DNA from: Dipetalonema caudispina
Taxonomy: Eukaryota > Nematoda > Chromadorea > Rhabditida > Onchocercidae
NCBI GenBank assembly: GCA_013365325.1
Contig: JABVXV010000121.1
Location: 62,001-126,000 of the forward strand
DNA: 64,000 nt
Direction: 5' to 3'
Below are positions 62,613 to 64,000 of the stretch, in pieces. A program made the translations under genes and the position numbers. The notes beneath the pieces were generated by a model that did no database searches, was not told where the DNA came from, and saw nothing but the letters and a program-made list of their open reading frames with translations. How positions within the stretch are numbered: position 1 is the stretch's first letter; each line of letters starts with the position of its first letter.

Positions 62613-64000
62613 GTACATTTTATTTAACAAATAATTTACTTTAAGCTCAAAAGCTTATTTATTAAATGTAATATCGTAAGAATATATTACAATACATTCT
62701 AATAATTTTTACAATTAAGTAAATTATTAAATCCTAAATCTTTATCATGTTTTTCTTCTCTAATGAATCTTTATTATGTTATTTAGAATAAGATTTATTG
62801 TCACGAAAGATCTCTTCTTTCAATGTGATTGTATCATATGACATTTAGTCAAATTATTATTTTTTAATGAAATGTAATCTAGTTTAAAAAACCTTTCACA
62901 TACAAATATTATATATATACATATACACGACACACACACACACACATACACACACACACATACACATGTACATACACATACATACACATACACATAAATG
63001 TATGTGACTATTGAAAGTTGTTAATATTTCACGTGAATTAATAAGAGTTCTTTGGCAATTATATGCATATTTATGATAAAGGTCAAATATTCAATTGTGA
63101 AATAAAAAAACGAGAAAAAAAAAATGAGACAGTTGAGTAATAAATATTCATATACAGTATTAGAATTATTTTCTCATTATTATAATTTTCCTAAAGTTTT
63201 TTTTTTTTTGATTAGGGAACATTTTCAAATTTACCTCTTTTGAAACATAAATATACTTTCATTTGAATTAATATATTCCTCTTTTCTTTTTTCATACAAA
63301 TTTGTAATTGAGGTACATGAAATTTGTTTGTATGAGGTAGATGAAAAAATTAGAAAAAAAACTGGAAATTTTAGCTTTTCCTCATTTTATGAATAGTTTG
63401 TTATATTGTTTGTACATTAGTTTATTAATGCATGGAAAATTTGGAGAATCTTTTATATAATTATTTATTTTTCAAAATTACATAGCTTTTCTGAATTATC
63501 TAAATTTAAATTATTCAAATTTTTAATTTATTTTACATTAAAATCAGTTTCACAAACATTCGTTTATGCAACTTGTTTGTAAAGTTTACTTTACACTTCA
63601 CATGAGTTTATATAATTCATTCTTTTGTTTAATGTACTTCTTTATATACTCACATATTTGCTTAATTCTGTTCCGTTTCTCACTTCCTTTCATGATTATT
63701 GCTTATTTGTGGTATTATTTGTTGGAGTAATTAATCTTTCAAAATTATAATAATATTTTAGAAAAATTTTTTCTTTTTATATTGTTTTGCACACTATGTT
63801 TAGTTACTAATCTTCATTGAACGATGATTTACAAGTTGTTCGCTTTTTCTTGAGTTTTTAAGAAAATTTTCAAAAAATAAATTTTTAGATTTAAATAATT
63901 GTTTATATATTATGTTATTATCTTCCCTCTTCTCATCATTTCCCCTTCTTTTTTCTTCAATTTATTCTTACTTGTTTAAAAGTTTTTTTTGACTTCCTTT
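62613..64000. other. AT-rich tail of the window
   Basis: No exon recognised. It contains a CA/TA microsatellite at about 62921-62998 and otherwise AT-rich sequence. If the candidate gene to the left is real, this is its intron. Confidence 0.6.
62921..62998. repeat. (TA)n/(CA)n/(TACA)n compound microsatellite
   Basis: A short TA run, then CA units, then TACA units. Confidence 0.88.

Overview
The window looks like nuclear DNA of a nematode, most likely a filarial (onchocercid) worm. The evidence is strong AT richness, many A/T homopolymer tracts, small exons split by short GT..AG introns, candidate spliced-leader acceptors next to start codons, and a tight two-gene cluster typical of nematode operons. 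The genus assignment is inference. I found no bacterial, viral or transposon coding sequence.

Layout from left to right: (1) the 3' exons of an IQGAP-type Ras-GAP-like scaffold (+, 1-1967); (2) a complete A20/AN1 zinc-finger gene (-, 3544-5922); (3) about 23.5 kb with no gene I can support, made of AT-rich sequence, mono-, di- and trinucleotide arrays, two minisatellites and two striking inverted repeats (5923-29435); (4) a likely operon transcribed leftward, VPS25 (33691-32096) followed 123 bp later by the tRNA m1A58 methyltransferase catalytic subunit TRMT61A (31972-29436); (5) a complete 21-exon CARMIL (capping protein regulator) gene (+, 35655-43382); (6) an ornithine decarboxylase homologue that has lost most catalytic residues (+, 48848-52223), preceded by a GC-rich, multi-exon, ATG-free leader holding a non-AUG upstream reading frame; (7) an 11-exon fused short-chain dehydrogenase gene resembling TGDS/RHM rhamnose enzymes, with both active sites degenerate (-, 58513-53789); (8) a complete TAF11 gene (+, 59411-61694), divergent from the previous one; (9) two candidate first exons of an unidentified gene near the right end.

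The most interesting locus is 47887-52223. The main protein aligns along its length with ornithine decarboxylase but lacks the PLP lysine, Asp88, His197, Arg277 and Asp332 equivalents, so it should behave like an antizyme inhibitor rather than an enzyme. Its inferred spliced 5' leader (about 580 nt) contains no ATG. It encodes an upstream frame that ends in PPWDPDPLC-stop, which fits the polyamine-responsive non-AUG uORF (uCC) known from animal antizyme inhibitor and ODC-homologue mRNAs. Together these suggest a complete polyamine-sensing autoregulatory gene.

For the complete genes the exon models were built by hand. Every listed junction keeps the reading frame and uses GT..AG, and the resulting protein lengths are plausible (VPS25 comes out at 176 residues, the same as the human protein as I remember it). 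No database search was possible, so family names rest on recalled motifs.
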